From: Actinomycetes bacterium
GTDB lineage: Bacteria; Actinomycetota; Acidimicrobiia; Acidimicrobiales; JAJZXF01
Length of the DNA stretch: 51,921 nt
Assembly (NCBI GenBank): GCA_021802485.1
Contig: JAJZXF010000007.1
Location: 1-51,921 of the forward strand
Direction: 5' to 3'
Shown piece by piece: positions 8,832 to 17,613 of this stretch. Made by a program: the position numbers and the translations under genes. The number at the start of each line of letters is the position of its first letter. Within the stretch, counting starts at the first letter, position 1. The notes beneath the pieces were generated by a model. It made no database searches and was not told the origin of the DNA. It was given only the letters and a program-made list of their open reading frames with translations.

Positions 8832-10433
8832 ATGAGCAACGTTCTCACCAGCAACGTCGACACGTGCTCGTCCGAGTTCGCAGCCAGGCGGGATGCGATG
8901 CTCAAAGCCCTCTCGGAGATCGACTCCCAGCTCGCTCTCGCCTGTGCGGGTGGAGGTGAGCGCTACCTGGCCCGTCATCGCTCCCGCGGCAAGTTGACGG
9001 CCAGGGAGCGCATCGAACTGCTCCTCGACCAGGATGCCCCGTTCCTCGAGCTCTCGCCCCTCGCTGCGTGGGGCACCGGATACACGGTAGGGGCAAGCGT
9101 CGTAGCCGGAATCGGCGTCATAGAAGGAACCGAATGCCTGATCACCGCGAACGACCCCACAGTGCGCGGAGGCGCATCCAACCCCTACACCGTAAGAAAG
9201 GTCTGGCGGGCCTCTGACATCGCCCGCGAAAACCGACTGCCACTCGTAAGCCTCGTAGAGTCCGGCGGCATTGACCTGCCAACCCAAGGCGAGATATTCG
9301 TCCCCGGGGGCCGCATGTTCCGAGATCTCACCCAGCTCTCGGCCGCCGCGATACCCACCGTCGCCCTCGTGTTCGGCAACTCAACTGCCGGTGGGGCCTA
9401 TATTCCCGGCATGTGCGACTACGTTGTGATGGTGGACAAGCGAGCCAAGGTCTTCCTTGGAGGCCCCCCGCTGGTGAAGATGGCCACGGGGGAGGAGGCT
9501 GACGACGAGGAGCTCGGCGGTGCTGAAATGCACGCGAAGGTGAGCGGTCTCGCCGACTACCTGGCAGTCGACGAGCTCGACTGCATCCGCCTCGGCCGCC
9601 AGATCGTGTCGAGGCTGAACCACAAGAAGCTGGGGCCAAGCCCCACCTCGGCAGCTATCCCTCCCCTGTACGACCCCGAGGAGCTGCTCGGGATCGTGTC
9701 GGAATCCGTCCGGGTGCCGTTCGACCCGAGGGATGTCCTGGCCCGCGTCGTCGACGCTTCGCTCTTCGACGAGTTCAAGCCTCTTTACGGCTCCAACCTG
9801 GTCACAGGCTGGGCGGCGGTGCACGGGTACCCCGTGGGGCTTCTTGCGAACCACCGGGGTGTGCTATTCAGTGAGGAGGCCGAGAAGGCCGCTCAGTTCA
9901 TCCAGCTGGCAAACCAGATCGACGTTCCCCTCATCTTCTTGCAGAACACGACCGGGTACATGGTAGGAAAACGCTATGAGCAGGGCGGGATCATCAAGGA
10001 CGGGGCAAAGATGATCAACGCTGTGTCGAACAGCGGCGTGCCGCATATCACAATCAACATGGGAGCTTCTTACGGCGCGGGTAACTACGGCATGTGTGGC
10101 AGAGCATACAATCCGCGCTTTTTGTTCTCCTGGCCAACCTCTCGCACAGCGGTTATGGGGCCCCAACAACTCGCCGGAGTGCTCTCAATCGTCGCTCGCT
10201 CCTCAGCTGCATCGAAGGGCGAACCATTCGACGAGGCCGCGGATGCCAAGATGCGTGAAACCGTGGAGGCCCAGGTGGAGCAGGAGTCCATGCCACTTCA
10301 CGTGACCGCCAGGCTCTTCGATGACGGCATCATCGACCCACGCGACACCCGAGACATTCTCGGCATATGCCTTTCGGCCATCTCCAACAACGAGATCAAG
10401 GGGCGCCGCGGGTACGGCGTCTTCCGGATGTGA
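8832..10433 (+). CDS. Acyl-CoA carboxylase beta (carboxyltransferase) subunit, MCC/geranyl-CoA type
   Basis: This subunit transfers the carboxyl group from carboxybiotin to an acyl-CoA. The 533-aa protein has two crotonase-fold halves. The N-half has RGKLTARERIELLLD, VESGGIDLPTQGEIF, TAGGAYIPGM and FLGGPPLVKMATGE. The C-half has GYPVGLLANHRGVLFSEEAEKA, FLQNTTGYMVGKRYEQGG and SYGAGNYGMCGRAYNPRFLF. FLQNxTGxMVGxxYE and GAGNYGMCGRA are typical of 3-methylcrotonyl-CoA and geranyl-CoA carboxylases rather than propionyl-CoA enzymes. It is the first gene of a plus-strand operon with the alpha subunit, an AtuA-family gene and an acyl-CoA dehydrogenase. A small GGGAC-AGC-GTCCC hairpin ends 6 nt before ATG 8832, and no strong ribosome site is visible. 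The exact substrate is unresolved. Confidence 0.9.
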   Translation: MSNVLTSNVDTCSSEFAARRDAMLKALSEIDSQLALACAGGGERYLARHRSRGKLTARERIELLLDQDAPFLELSPLAAWGTGYTVGASVVAGIGVIEGTECLITANDPTVRGGASNPYTVRKVWRASDIARENRLPLVSLVESGGIDLPTQGEIFVPGGRMFRDLTQLSAAAIPTVALVFGNSTAGGAYIPGMCDYVVMVDKRAKVFLGGPPLVKMATGEEADDEELGGAEMHAKVSGLADYLAVDELDCIRLGRQIVSRLNHKKLGPSPTSAAIPPLYDPEELLGIVSESVRVPFDPRDVLARVVDASLFDEFKPLYGSNLVTGWAAVHGYPVGLLANHRGVLFSEEAEKAAQFIQLANQIDVPLIFLQNTTGYMVGKRYEQGGIIKDGAKMINAVSNSGVPHITINMGASYGAGNYGMCGRAYNPRFLFSWPTSRTAVMGPQQLAGVLSIVARSSAASKGEPFDEAADAKMRETVEAQVEQESMPLHVTARLFDDGIIDPRDTRDILGICLSAISNNEIKGRRGYGVFRM

Positions 10434-10458
10434 GCGGATCGATGGCTGTGGTGAAAGC

Positions 10459-12573
10459 GTGACCGTGATCCACAAACTCCTGGTAGCGAACCGTGGCGAG
10501 ATTGCCCGGCGAATCATGAGAACAACACACTCGATGGGTATCGAGTGTGTTGCGGTTTTCTCCGATCCCGACGCTGGAGCGCCGTACGTAAACGAGGCAG
10601 ATGAAAGCGTTCACTTACCCGGCGCTTCCGCCACGGAGACATACCTGCGGAGCGATCTCCTGATCGACGCGGCAAAGAGGACCGGCGCGAACGCTATCCA
10701 CCCTGGCTACGGTTTCCTGGCCGAAAACGCGGCCTTCGCGCGTGCATGCGCAGATGCGGGCCTCGTCTTCATCGGACCCCCACCTGAGGCCATCGAAGCC
10801 ATGGGGTCGAAGACGAGGGCGAAAGAACTCATGGCCGCAGCAGGCGTGCCGGTGCTCAGGAGCCTGATGGTGCCAACCAGCTTACTGGACGAGGTGACAA
10901 GCAGCTCGGACACCAAGAGCCGTAAAGATCTTCTCGACGACGCAGGAAAACTCGGGTGGCCACTCCTAGTTAAGGCTACCCATGGGGGCGGCGGTCGCGG
11001 GATGCGACTGGTGGCGTCTGAGACAGAGCTCATCGAGGCACTCGCGTCAGCTGCCAGGGAGGCTTCGTCAGCGTTCGGCGATCCAAGCGTATTCCTCGAG
11101 CGATACCTGGAACCGGCTCGCCACGTGGAGGTCCAGATCCTCGCCGATGAACACCAGAACGTCGTTCATTTGTTCGAACGTGAGTGCTCTATACAGCGAA
11201 GGCACCAGAAGATCATCGAAGAGTCGCCCTCGCCCGCGGTCAGCGATGACCTCAGGAACCACATGGGCGAGGTCGCGATCGCGGCAGCGAGGGCGGTTGG
11301 CTACGTTGGCGCTGGAACGGTCGAGCTGTTGCTCGCCAATTCGGGGGAGTTCTTCTTCCTCGAGATGAACACGCGCCTACAGGTGGAGCACCCTGTAACG
11401 GAACTCGTGACCGGACTCGACATCGTGCGTCTTCAGCTACTCGTAGCGGAGGGCCTGCCGCTCCCGCAAGAGGCGACGAACGCGTCGATATCCGGACATG
11501 CTATCGAGGCCCGCCTCTACGCAGAAGATCCTCACTCCGGATGGTCCGCAAGCTCCGGAGTCCTACATCGCTTTCGCTTCAAGGACCTTGCTTCAAAGGA
11601 CCTGTCGTCATCGCGGGCCGCCAGCTCAACGCTGCGCATCGACTCGGGGGTCGAGGACGGAAGCGAAGTCTCAGCCTGGTACGACCCCATGCTCGCGAAG
11701 GTAGTCATGCATGCCCCAACCCGTTCTGAGGCTGCACGAGCACTTGCACTCGCGCTGCGGCGCGCAGAGATCCATGGCGTGTCAACCAATAGGGACGTCC
11801 TCGCTGGCATCCTCACCCATCCCGAGTTCCTTTCGGGCGACTTCGACACCGGGTTCTTGGATCGCCACGATCCAGCAGAGCTCGCATGCAGCCCAGGTGG
11901 CGAGCGAACGAGCGAGTTGCACGCTCTTGCTGTGGCACTTGCAATGCAAGCAGATCGCCGCCAGCATGCTCGGGTTCTCGCTGGCATCTCCTCGGGCTGG
12001 AGGAACAACCCTTCCCAACTCCAGCAGACCTCCTTACAGGAAGCCAGCGGCGCTGGCAAGACCCTCGAGGTCGGCTACCGGATCACTCGCAACGCTCGTG
12101 TCATAGCGAAGGTGAACGGCACGGAGTTCCCTGACGTAACGGTATCGTCTTCATCAGCCGAGCAGGTCGAGATGATCATCGACGGCGTGCAACATCGTTT
12201 TCGGATCCATATTGTCGCTCCGAAGGTGTTCGTGGACAGCCCGCTCGGATCGTCGAGCTTTACCCAGATCGCACGGTTCCCAAAGCCGGAGTCTGAGGAG
12301 GCGCCAGGAACACTGACCTCGCCTATGCCCGCCTCGGTCACCAAAGTCCTCATCGCTGAAGGTGACATCGTCGAGCAGGGCCAGCTACTCATGACGATCG
12401 AGGCCATGAAGGTAGAGCACAGTATCGTCGCGCCGGCATCTGGTCTAGTTTCCCGCGTACCGGTGCATGAAGGCCGCCAAGTCGCAGGCGGAGAGGTACT
12501 TGTGGTCCTTGATGAGCACCGAGAGGACGTGGACGCTAGTGACGCAGTCAGCCCCCCGCTGGCAACGCAGTGA
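10459..12573 (+). CDS. Acyl-CoA carboxylase alpha subunit (biotin carboxylase + biotin carrier)
   Basis: This subunit carboxylates its own biotin using ATP and bicarbonate. From GTG 10459 it is 704 aa. The biotin carboxylase N-domain starts KLLVANRGEIARRI. The ATP-grasp has KATHGGGGRGMRLV and the metal/bicarbonate motif EMNTRLQVEHPVTE. The C-terminal biotinyl domain carries EAMKVEHS, with the modified lysine near residue 651. The frame is open upstream to 10321, but that part overlaps the beta gene and does not resemble the family. GTG 10465 is an equally possible start. It follows the beta gene by 25 nt and precedes the AtuA gene by 28 nt. Confidence 0.92.
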   Translation: MTVIHKLLVANRGEIARRIMRTTHSMGIECVAVFSDPDAGAPYVNEADESVHLPGASATETYLRSDLLIDAAKRTGANAIHPGYGFLAENAAFARACADAGLVFIGPPPEAIEAMGSKTRAKELMAAAGVPVLRSLMVPTSLLDEVTSSSDTKSRKDLLDDAGKLGWPLLVKATHGGGGRGMRLVASETELIEALASAAREASSAFGDPSVFLERYLEPARHVEVQILADEHQNVVHLFERECSIQRRHQKIIEESPSPAVSDDLRNHMGEVAIAAARAVGYVGAGTVELLLANSGEFFFLEMNTRLQVEHPVTELVTGLDIVRLQLLVAEGLPLPQEATNASISGHAIEARLYAEDPHSGWSASSGVLHRFRFKDLASKDLSSSRAASSTLRIDSGVEDGSEVSAWYDPMLAKVVMHAPTRSEAARALALALRRAEIHGVSTNRDVLAGILTHPEFLSGDFDTGFLDRHDPAELACSPGGERTSELHALAVALAMQADRRQHARVLAGISSGWRNNPSQLQQTSLQEASGAGKTLEVGYRITRNARVIAKVNGTEFPDVTVSSSSAEQVEMIIDGVQHRFRIHIVAPKVFVDSPLGSSSFTQIARFPKPESEEAPGTLTSPMPASVTKVLIAEGDIVEQGQLLMTIEAMKVEHSIVAPASGLVSRVPVHEGRQVAGGEVLVVLDEHREDVDASDAVSPPLATQ

Positions 12574-12601
12574 GCCCAGGCAGCACGGAGGAGGTAGGAA
12601 G

Positions 12602-14431
12602 ATGAAGCCAGCGGATCCACTCCGGATAGCCAACTGCTCCGGCTTCTACGGTGACCGGCTCTCAGCAGCAAAGGAGATGATCACGGGTGGTGCCATAGAC
12701 TTTCTCACGGGCGACTACCTAGCAGAACTCACCATGCTCATACTGTGGAAGCAACGCCAACGCGACCCAGGACTCGGGTACGCGACCACCTTCTACTCTC
12801 AAATGGAAGATGTGCTCTCGACAGTCGCTGAGCGTGGTATCAAGATCGTCACCAACGCAGGAGGCCTTAACCCCGCAGGCCTCGCTCAGCGCCTGAAAGA
12901 GCTGGCTGCAAACCTCGGAGTGAACCTCAAGATCGCCTATATCGAAGGCGACGACATCACAGACCGGATCGGCCAACTCCAGGAACAGGGCCACGCTCTC
13001 GCGAACATAGATACCGGCCAGCCGCTCAGCGCAACCTCTTCTGATGTGGTCACCGCCAACGCCTATCTCGGAGCATGGGGCATCGTGGAGGCACTGGCCA
13101 GCGGCGCTGACATCGTCCTCTGCGGGAGGGTAACCGACGCCTCGCTCGTCGTCGGCCCCGCTGCATGGCACTTCGGCTGGCAGCCTGACAACTTCGACGA
13201 GCTGGCCGGAGCAGTGGTCGCAGGGCACGTTCTCGAATGCGGCGCCCAGGCAACCGGGGGCAACTACGCCTTCTTCCGTGAAGTGAAGGGTCTCGAGCAC
13301 CCCGGATTCCCCCTGGCGGAGATCTCTGCAGACGGGAGCTCTGTCATAACAAAGCATCCCGGTACCGGGGGGCTCGTCTCGGTAGGAACTGTTACCGCGC
13401 AGCTACTCTATGAGATCGCGAGCCCCAACTACGCGAACCCGGACGTGATCGCCCGTTTCGACACGATCAACCTCGAAGACGACGGAACCGATCGCGTGAG
13501 GATCTCCGGCGTGAAAGGCCTGCCCGCGCCTGCAACAACCAAGGTCTGCATCAACCTGCTCGGGGGCTACCGCAACACCATGTCTTTCATGCTCACAGGA
13601 CTCGACATCGAGGCAAAGGCCGACCTCGCGCAGCGCAGCCTCCTCGACAGCCTCCGAGGCAGCGCTGTCGAAGCCGCTGACCTCGAATTCCAACTCATCC
13701 GCTCGGACCACCCAGACGCGCCATCCAACGCGGAGGCCTCAGCTGAGCTTCGGATCACTGCGAAGTCCCCCAACCCAGCCAATGTCAGCCGTTCTTTTTC
13801 CAGCAAAGCCGTCGAGATAGCGCTTTCCAGCTACCCCGGCCTATACATGACCTCTCCACCCGGGAAGGAGGTTGCCTACGGGGTGTATTGGCCGGCACTC
13901 GTGCCGTCGGAGCTCATCCGCCAAACCGTTGTGCGTGCTGACGGCTCGAAGGCACTCATTGAGACGTCTCCACCCGGTCCTGCTGGACCGTCAACATCCA
14001 CGGTGCCCGCTGCTGTGGCGTCTGGCAAACCTGAGTTTGCAGCGGCTCGACCTCAGCAGGACTCGAACAGCCGCCGTGTGCCGCTTGGCACGCTGCTCGG
14101 AGCTCGCTCCGGCGACAAGGGCGGGAACGCAAACGTCGGGGTCTGGGCTCGATGCGAGGCCTCCTACGAGTGGATGCAAGACTTCCTAACCGTCGAAAAG
14201 CTTCGCGAGTTGATCGCAGAAGCCCAAGAGCTTCCGGTGCAGCGCTACGAGCTGCCCAACCTCCTGGCATTGAACTTCGTGATCGTCGGCCTTCTCGGCG
14301 AGGGGGTTGCGTCCTCCACCCGGCCGGACGCCCAGGCGAAGAGCCTAGGTGAGTACCTGCGCTCGAAGGTGGTCGAAGTCCCCGAAGTACTACTCCAAGC
14401 GCTGACAGAGACGCTGACCGAACTCGTATAG
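12602..14431 (+). CDS. Acyclic terpene utilization AtuA-family protein (DUF1446)
   Basis: AtuA proteins are needed for growth on citronellol or geraniol in Pseudomonas, but their reaction is unknown. The 609-aa protein starts at ATG 12602 after GGAGGAGGT. The first ~450 residues are the DUF1446 domain (IANCSGFYGDRLSAAKEMI, TNAGGLNPAGLAQRLKELA, LCGRVTDASLVVGPAAWHFGW, VLECGAQATGGNYAFF). The last ~110 residues (LGTLLGARSGDKGGNANVGV to the end) form the AtuA C-terminal ferredoxin-like domain seen in full-length members. The linker near residue 470-500 is Pro/Ser-rich. Being between the carboxylase and a dehydrogenase suggests a role in the same acyl-CoA route. Similar clusters occur widely in actinomycetes, so a terpene substrate is not assured. 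Confidence 0.88.
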   Translation: MKPADPLRIANCSGFYGDRLSAAKEMITGGAIDFLTGDYLAELTMLILWKQRQRDPGLGYATTFYSQMEDVLSTVAERGIKIVTNAGGLNPAGLAQRLKELAANLGVNLKIAYIEGDDITDRIGQLQEQGHALANIDTGQPLSATSSDVVTANAYLGAWGIVEALASGADIVLCGRVTDASLVVGPAAWHFGWQPDNFDELAGAVVAGHVLECGAQATGGNYAFFREVKGLEHPGFPLAEISADGSSVITKHPGTGGLVSVGTVTAQLLYEIASPNYANPDVIARFDTINLEDDGTDRVRISGVKGLPAPATTKVCINLLGGYRNTMSFMLTGLDIEAKADLAQRSLLDSLRGSAVEAADLEFQLIRSDHPDAPSNAEASAELRITAKSPNPANVSRSFSSKAVEIALSSYPGLYMTSPPGKEVAYGVYWPALVPSELIRQTVVRADGSKALIETSPPGPAGPSTSTVPAAVASGKPEFAAARPQQDSNSRRVPLGTLLGARSGDKGGNANVGVWARCEASYEWMQDFLTVEKLRELIAEAQELPVQRYELPNLLALNFVIVGLLGEGVASSTRPDAQAKSLGEYLRSKVVEVPEVLLQALTETLTELV

Positions 14432-14506
14432 CAGCCCCCGGCTTTATCGGCATCACGATCACCCACGAACCGCTATGCAGCGGAGATCGCGACAAGGCGC
14501 GACAAC

Positions 14507-14551
14507 AACAGGACAACAGTAACCAGGACAACGGAAATCAGGACAATAGGA
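14507..14551 (+). repeat. Three tandem 15-bp repeats before the dehydrogenase
   Basis: Three units of exactly 15 bp (14507-14521, 14522-14536, 14537-14551) each carry CAGGACAA at the same position, starting at 14509, 14524 and 14539. The third runs into the AGGAGG ribosome site (14548-14553). They fill the leader between the AtuA stop and ATG 14563. Their role is unknown; slippage or binding of a leader-specific factor are both possible. Confidence 0.75.
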
Positions 14552-14562
14552 GGCAACAACAG

Positions 14563-15723
14563 ATGGACTTCCTCGAAACAGACGAGCAGACGATGCTGCG
14601 TGAAGCCGTTGCGGGCATCGCGGCAAACTACGGCCACGGCTACTACGTTGAGCGAGCAAAGGCCGACGGCAAGACAACAGAGCTCTGGGACGAGCTGGGC
14701 AAGGCCGGGTACCTCGGCGTAAACGTCCCCGAAGCCTACGGCGGAGGGGGGATGGGAATCTATGAACTCGGGATCGTGGCCGAGGAGCTTGCGGCGAAAG
14801 GCTGTCCGCTCCTGCTTATCATCGTCTCCCCCGCGATCTGCGCCACCATCATCGCTCGCTTCGGGACGCAAGAACAGTGCACCCGCTGGCTGCCCAAGTT
14901 CGCCTCAGGTGAGCGGAAGATGGCTTTTGCGATCACCGAGCCAGACGCGGGCTCCAACTCCCACAACATCTCCACCACCGCAACGCGTGACGGTGACATC
15001 TACCGCCTCAACGGCACCAAGTACTACATCTCGGGGGCAGACGAAGCTTCCAGCGTGCTCGTCGTGACGAGGACCGGAACGGACGAGGCGACCGGATATG
15101 GCCGGCTTTCGCTCTTCATCGTAGATCTCGACGCTCCAGGACTTTCAAAGACGCTCATCCCGGTGGAGATCACAGCACCGGAGAAGCAGTTCACGCTCTT
15201 CTTCGACAATGTAGAAGTTCCATCTGACCGGCTGCTCGGTGCGGAAGGCGAAGGGCTCCGCCAAGTCTTCTTCGGACTAAACCCGGAGCGCATCCTGACA
15301 GCCGCCACTGCCACGGGAATCGGGCGTTACACACTCGAGAAAGCGTCTGCGTACGCGCGTGACAGGCGGGTATGGGGTGTGCCGATCGGTGCACATCAAG
15401 GCCTCGCCCATCCTCTCGCCAAGATCAAGGTGGAACTGGAGATGGCCCGCTTGATGTTCCAAAAGGCCGCCTGGCTGTACGACGTCGGACGTTCCCAAGA
15501 AGCTGGCGAGGCGGCCAACATGGCAAAATATGCCTCTGCAGAGGCTGCGCTCGCCGCGCTCGATCAGTCCATACAGGTCCACGGTGGCAACGGGCTGTCG
15601 AGTGAGTTCGGCCTGGCAGACATGTGGGGAATGACACGGCTCCTTCGCACAGCCCCTGTGAGCCGCGAGATGATCCTCAACTTCGTGGCCCAGCACTCTC
15701 TTGGCCTCCCGAAGTCGTATTGA
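14563..15723 (+). CDS. Acyl-CoA dehydrogenase
   Basis: This FAD flavoenzyme introduces the alpha-beta double bond in an acyl-CoA. The 386-aa protein has the full fold. The N-terminal helical domain contains ELGKAGYLGVNVPEAYGGGG. The FAD/substrate segment is MAFAITEPDAGSNSHNIST, and the middle beta domain contains GTKYYISGADEASSVLVVTR. The C-terminal domain has the motifs QVHGGNGLSSEFGLADMWG and R..RTAPVS.EM. ATG 14563 has AGGAGG 9 nt upstream. As the last gene of the carboxylase operon it parallels AtuD (citronellyl-CoA) or LiuA (isovaleryl-CoA) dehydrogenases, enzymes that generate the carboxylase substrate. No enoyl-CoA hydratase or lyase follows, so the pathway is incomplete at this locus. 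Confidence 0.9.
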   Translation: MDFLETDEQTMLREAVAGIAANYGHGYYVERAKADGKTTELWDELGKAGYLGVNVPEAYGGGGMGIYELGIVAEELAAKGCPLLLIIVSPAICATIIARFGTQEQCTRWLPKFASGERKMAFAITEPDAGSNSHNISTTATRDGDIYRLNGTKYYISGADEASSVLVVTRTGTDEATGYGRLSLFIVDLDAPGLSKTLIPVEITAPEKQFTLFFDNVEVPSDRLLGAEGEGLRQVFFGLNPERILTAATATGIGRYTLEKASAYARDRRVWGVPIGAHQGLAHPLAKIKVELEMARLMFQKAAWLYDVGRSQEAGEAANMAKYASAEAALAALDQSIQVHGGNGLSSEFGLADMWGMTRLLRTAPVSREMILNFVAQHSLGLPKSY

Positions 15724-15864
15724 TGCCAGCGGGCCAATAATCCTCCAGCTCAACACCTGGTTAGCGTCGGCACTCGATGTCCGCAACACGGTTGTCAAGT
15801 AGCAAGTGAGAGATTTCCTTGCGCGCACGGAGAGGGTGTCCCGGGTCTTCCTGACAAACAGGGG

Positions 15865-15898
15865 CCGTATGGCAGTTGGGGTTGAAGCTTCCCAGGTG
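15865..15898 (+). repeat. Partial head of dispersed repeat family (left flank of RHS cassette)
   Basis: CCGTATGGCAGTTGGGGTTG and the adjoining AGCTT..CCAGGTG match the head of the unit at 46704-46932 almost base for base over about 34 nt. It lies 19 bp from the stop of the small gene at 15917 and faces a minus-oriented copy at 17400-17545. The surrounding 15724-15916 holds no gene that I can support. Confidence 0.75.
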
Positions 15899-15916
15899 AC
15901 CCCTCGGGATCGAGGC

Positions 15917-16282
15917 TCAGATCTTCAGCCAGGTCGCCCGCACCACTGGGCCGGTCGGATGAATTCCACATGCTTCTAGCCGTCGCAGAAACCGACGTGG
16001 GAAAAGCCCCCTAGCAACGGTCCAAGGGCTTTCGAATCCAGTCGCGTAAAAACGCACGCCATAATGTTGGGTTGGTTCAATCTTAGTTATGCATTCACGG
16101 CGTACGCTCCATTTTGCCCTAGCAAATACAAGGAGTGGCCCGGTATCAAAGAATAACTCATCTGCGGTTATCGTCATCTTGGCTGACGGCCAACCGACAA
16201 ACACTGCAGCCACCCCATGCGGCACATACCTCAAGTCGCAGCGAAGCGTTACCCGGTCGGTCACTTTATCTGCTGCTACCAT
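15917..16282 (-). CDS. Small PH-like/unknown protein overlapping the RHS fragment
   Basis: This is a 121-aa protein from ATG 16282; the start overlaps the end of the RHS gene (stop TAG 16276-16278) by 7 nt. It reads VPHGVAAVFVGWPSAKMTIT, then an FFDTGPLLVFARAKWSVRR segment and IEPTQHYGVRFYATG, a strand-rich pattern that resembles small bacterial PH-like domains. No signal peptide is seen. A small gene coupled to the 3' end of an RHS gene is the classic position of an immunity gene, but I do not recognise a known immunity family. The frame extends upstream to 16501, which would overlap the RHS coding region heavily. Confidence 0.5.
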   Translation of the reverse strand: MVAADKVTDRVTLRCDLRYVPHGVAAVFVGWPSAKMTITADELFFDTGPLLVFARAKWSVRRECITKIEPTQHYGVRFYATGFESPWTVARGLFPRRFLRRLEACGIHPTGPVVRATWLKI

Positions 16283-17394
16283 AGCTGCTGCGTCCACGAA
16301 TAGCTGAGCCCGCCGCCTGCTGAAGCCGGTATCATCGGGAACTCGGCAGCCACGCCAGCTTCTATCACTGCGCCGGTGATCGTTGAGTTGTGCTTTCCGT
16401 TCCCGATGAATCCAGAACCCTCGACAGTCGGACTGGCATCTGGTCCTATTGTGGCACCTCCATTGACGTAGCCAAACGCACCGCCAAGCTCCTTCACACA
16501 AGTTGCGTTGCTGAAGAGCAGGCCGCCGGAGATCGATGCAGTCGGGCTCTCGCCGCCACCACCGAGCGTTTCAACAAGGCCACCACTACGAAAGCCATTA
16601 CTCTCCACAAGGCATACCTGCGCGGTACCGAAGCTCTGGCCGGTGTTCCAGTCCATCGCATAGAGCATCTGCGAGGAGTTGTACATGTCGGTCACCGAGG
16701 AGTTGCCTGCTTTAGAGAGCACAGAGGTTGTAGTCATCACACCAGCTGGGTTGTAGCCATAGCTCGTTGACGTCGAGCTGGACTGAGGGTAGGTGATCTC
16801 ATCGAGGTGGGAGTTCGCACCGTAGGCAAAGCTCGTCGTGTCACCGAGGCCGTCGTTGACTGAGACCATGAGCCCATCAAGATACGTATAGCTCACCTCG
16901 GTTCCCCCCGCATAGGAGATGTGTGTGAGTTCTCCTATCGGATCATAGGAGTAGCTGATCGGCTGTTCTTGGAATGCAGTCTCGGTTGAGTCCGAGGTGG
17001 TGGACTCTGTCGACTCTGTGAGGCCTGCTGCGGTATCTGCGCTCGCATCGGCATCGAGGACCTTCGAGGTGAGCTGGCCTGCGTTGTCGTAGTAGTACGT
17101 CGTGGTCCCTGAGGCATCTGTGACGGTCTTTTTCTCACCGATAGCGTTGTAGGTATGCGACACAGATGGAGTCGAGTCCGAGTAGCTCACACTTTCGAGC
17201 TGTCTTAGGTCGTTGTACACGTACGTGGTCGTCACCCCGAGTGGATCGGTCCTTTTCACCTTGTCACTCAGCACCTCGTCGTAGCTGTCTGCTCCTTTGG
17301 ACCCCCGATCCACCAGCTTTGATCCCCCGTAGCTGCGATACGCCGCTACGGGTGGATAAAAGGGGACCACGAGTACTGGCCAAGGGGGGTGAAG
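16276..17394 (-). pseudogene. 3' fragment of an RHS/YD-repeat protein
   Basis: The open frame (about 370 codons) contains typical YD repeats: TTTYVYNDLRQLESVSYSD, SHTYNAIGEKKTVTDASGTT, YYYDNAGQLTSKVLDADASA and ISYSYDPIGELTHISYAGGT. RHS proteins are usually well over 1000 residues with an N-terminal export region. Here everything upstream is missing, and the frame ends at a stop at 17395-17397, next to a copy of the dispersed repeat. The last ~110 residues (GGLVETLGGGGESPTASIS, LFSNATCVKELGGAFGYVNG) form a Gly-rich C-terminal domain seen at the end of many actinobacterial RHS proteins; I recognise no nuclease or other toxin motif in it. It could still be expressed from GTG 17370. Confidence 0.75.
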
Positions 17395-17399
17395 CTATT

Positions 17400-17545
17400 G
17401 GCGCTATGCCAACCTGGAAAGCCTCAAAGCTCGACTGCTATACAGCGGGTCAGTCACCCACCTCGTGTTCTCGCTCAAAACCGTCCCGTTGCTCTGTTTG
17501 ATCTGGCGAGCCGCCGTCGTGCAAAGTCGCGGGTTCGCGGTGCCT
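17400..17545 (-). repeat. Dispersed repeat copy, minus orientation (right flank of RHS cassette)
   Basis: Read on the minus strand, the segment GAGGTGGGTGAC..CCCGCTGTATAGCAGT..GAGGCTTTCCAGGTTGGC at 17466-17405 aligns with the head of the 46704 unit. The preceding bases (near 17495-17515, GATCAAACAGAGCAACGGGACG) align with the tail of the 46461 unit. It therefore spans a unit-unit junction. It sits directly where the RHS reading frame breaks off. Confidence 0.75.
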
Positions 17546-17549
17546 TGCA

Positions 17550-17613
17550 GCCTCATCCACGAGTGCCAAATCGCGGTTTGAACTGGAGGCACTTGGTTCT
17601 CGGCACCCACAGG
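17550..17613 (+). repeat. 64-bp repeat R, copy 1
   Basis: This segment matches the reverse complement of 48311-48374 at 55 of 64 positions. Its conserved core is TTGAACTGGAGG and GGTTCTCGGCACCCACAGG. In both places it lies just upstream of the large dispersed repeat, in the same relative orientation, so it may be an outer part of the same element. The remaining 17614-17876 holds nothing I can support. Confidence 0.7.

Noticed and set aside
12719-13357. 212-codon minus-strand frame opposite the AtuA-family gene
   Set aside because: Antisense shadow of a strongly conserved gene; no ribosome site or family match.
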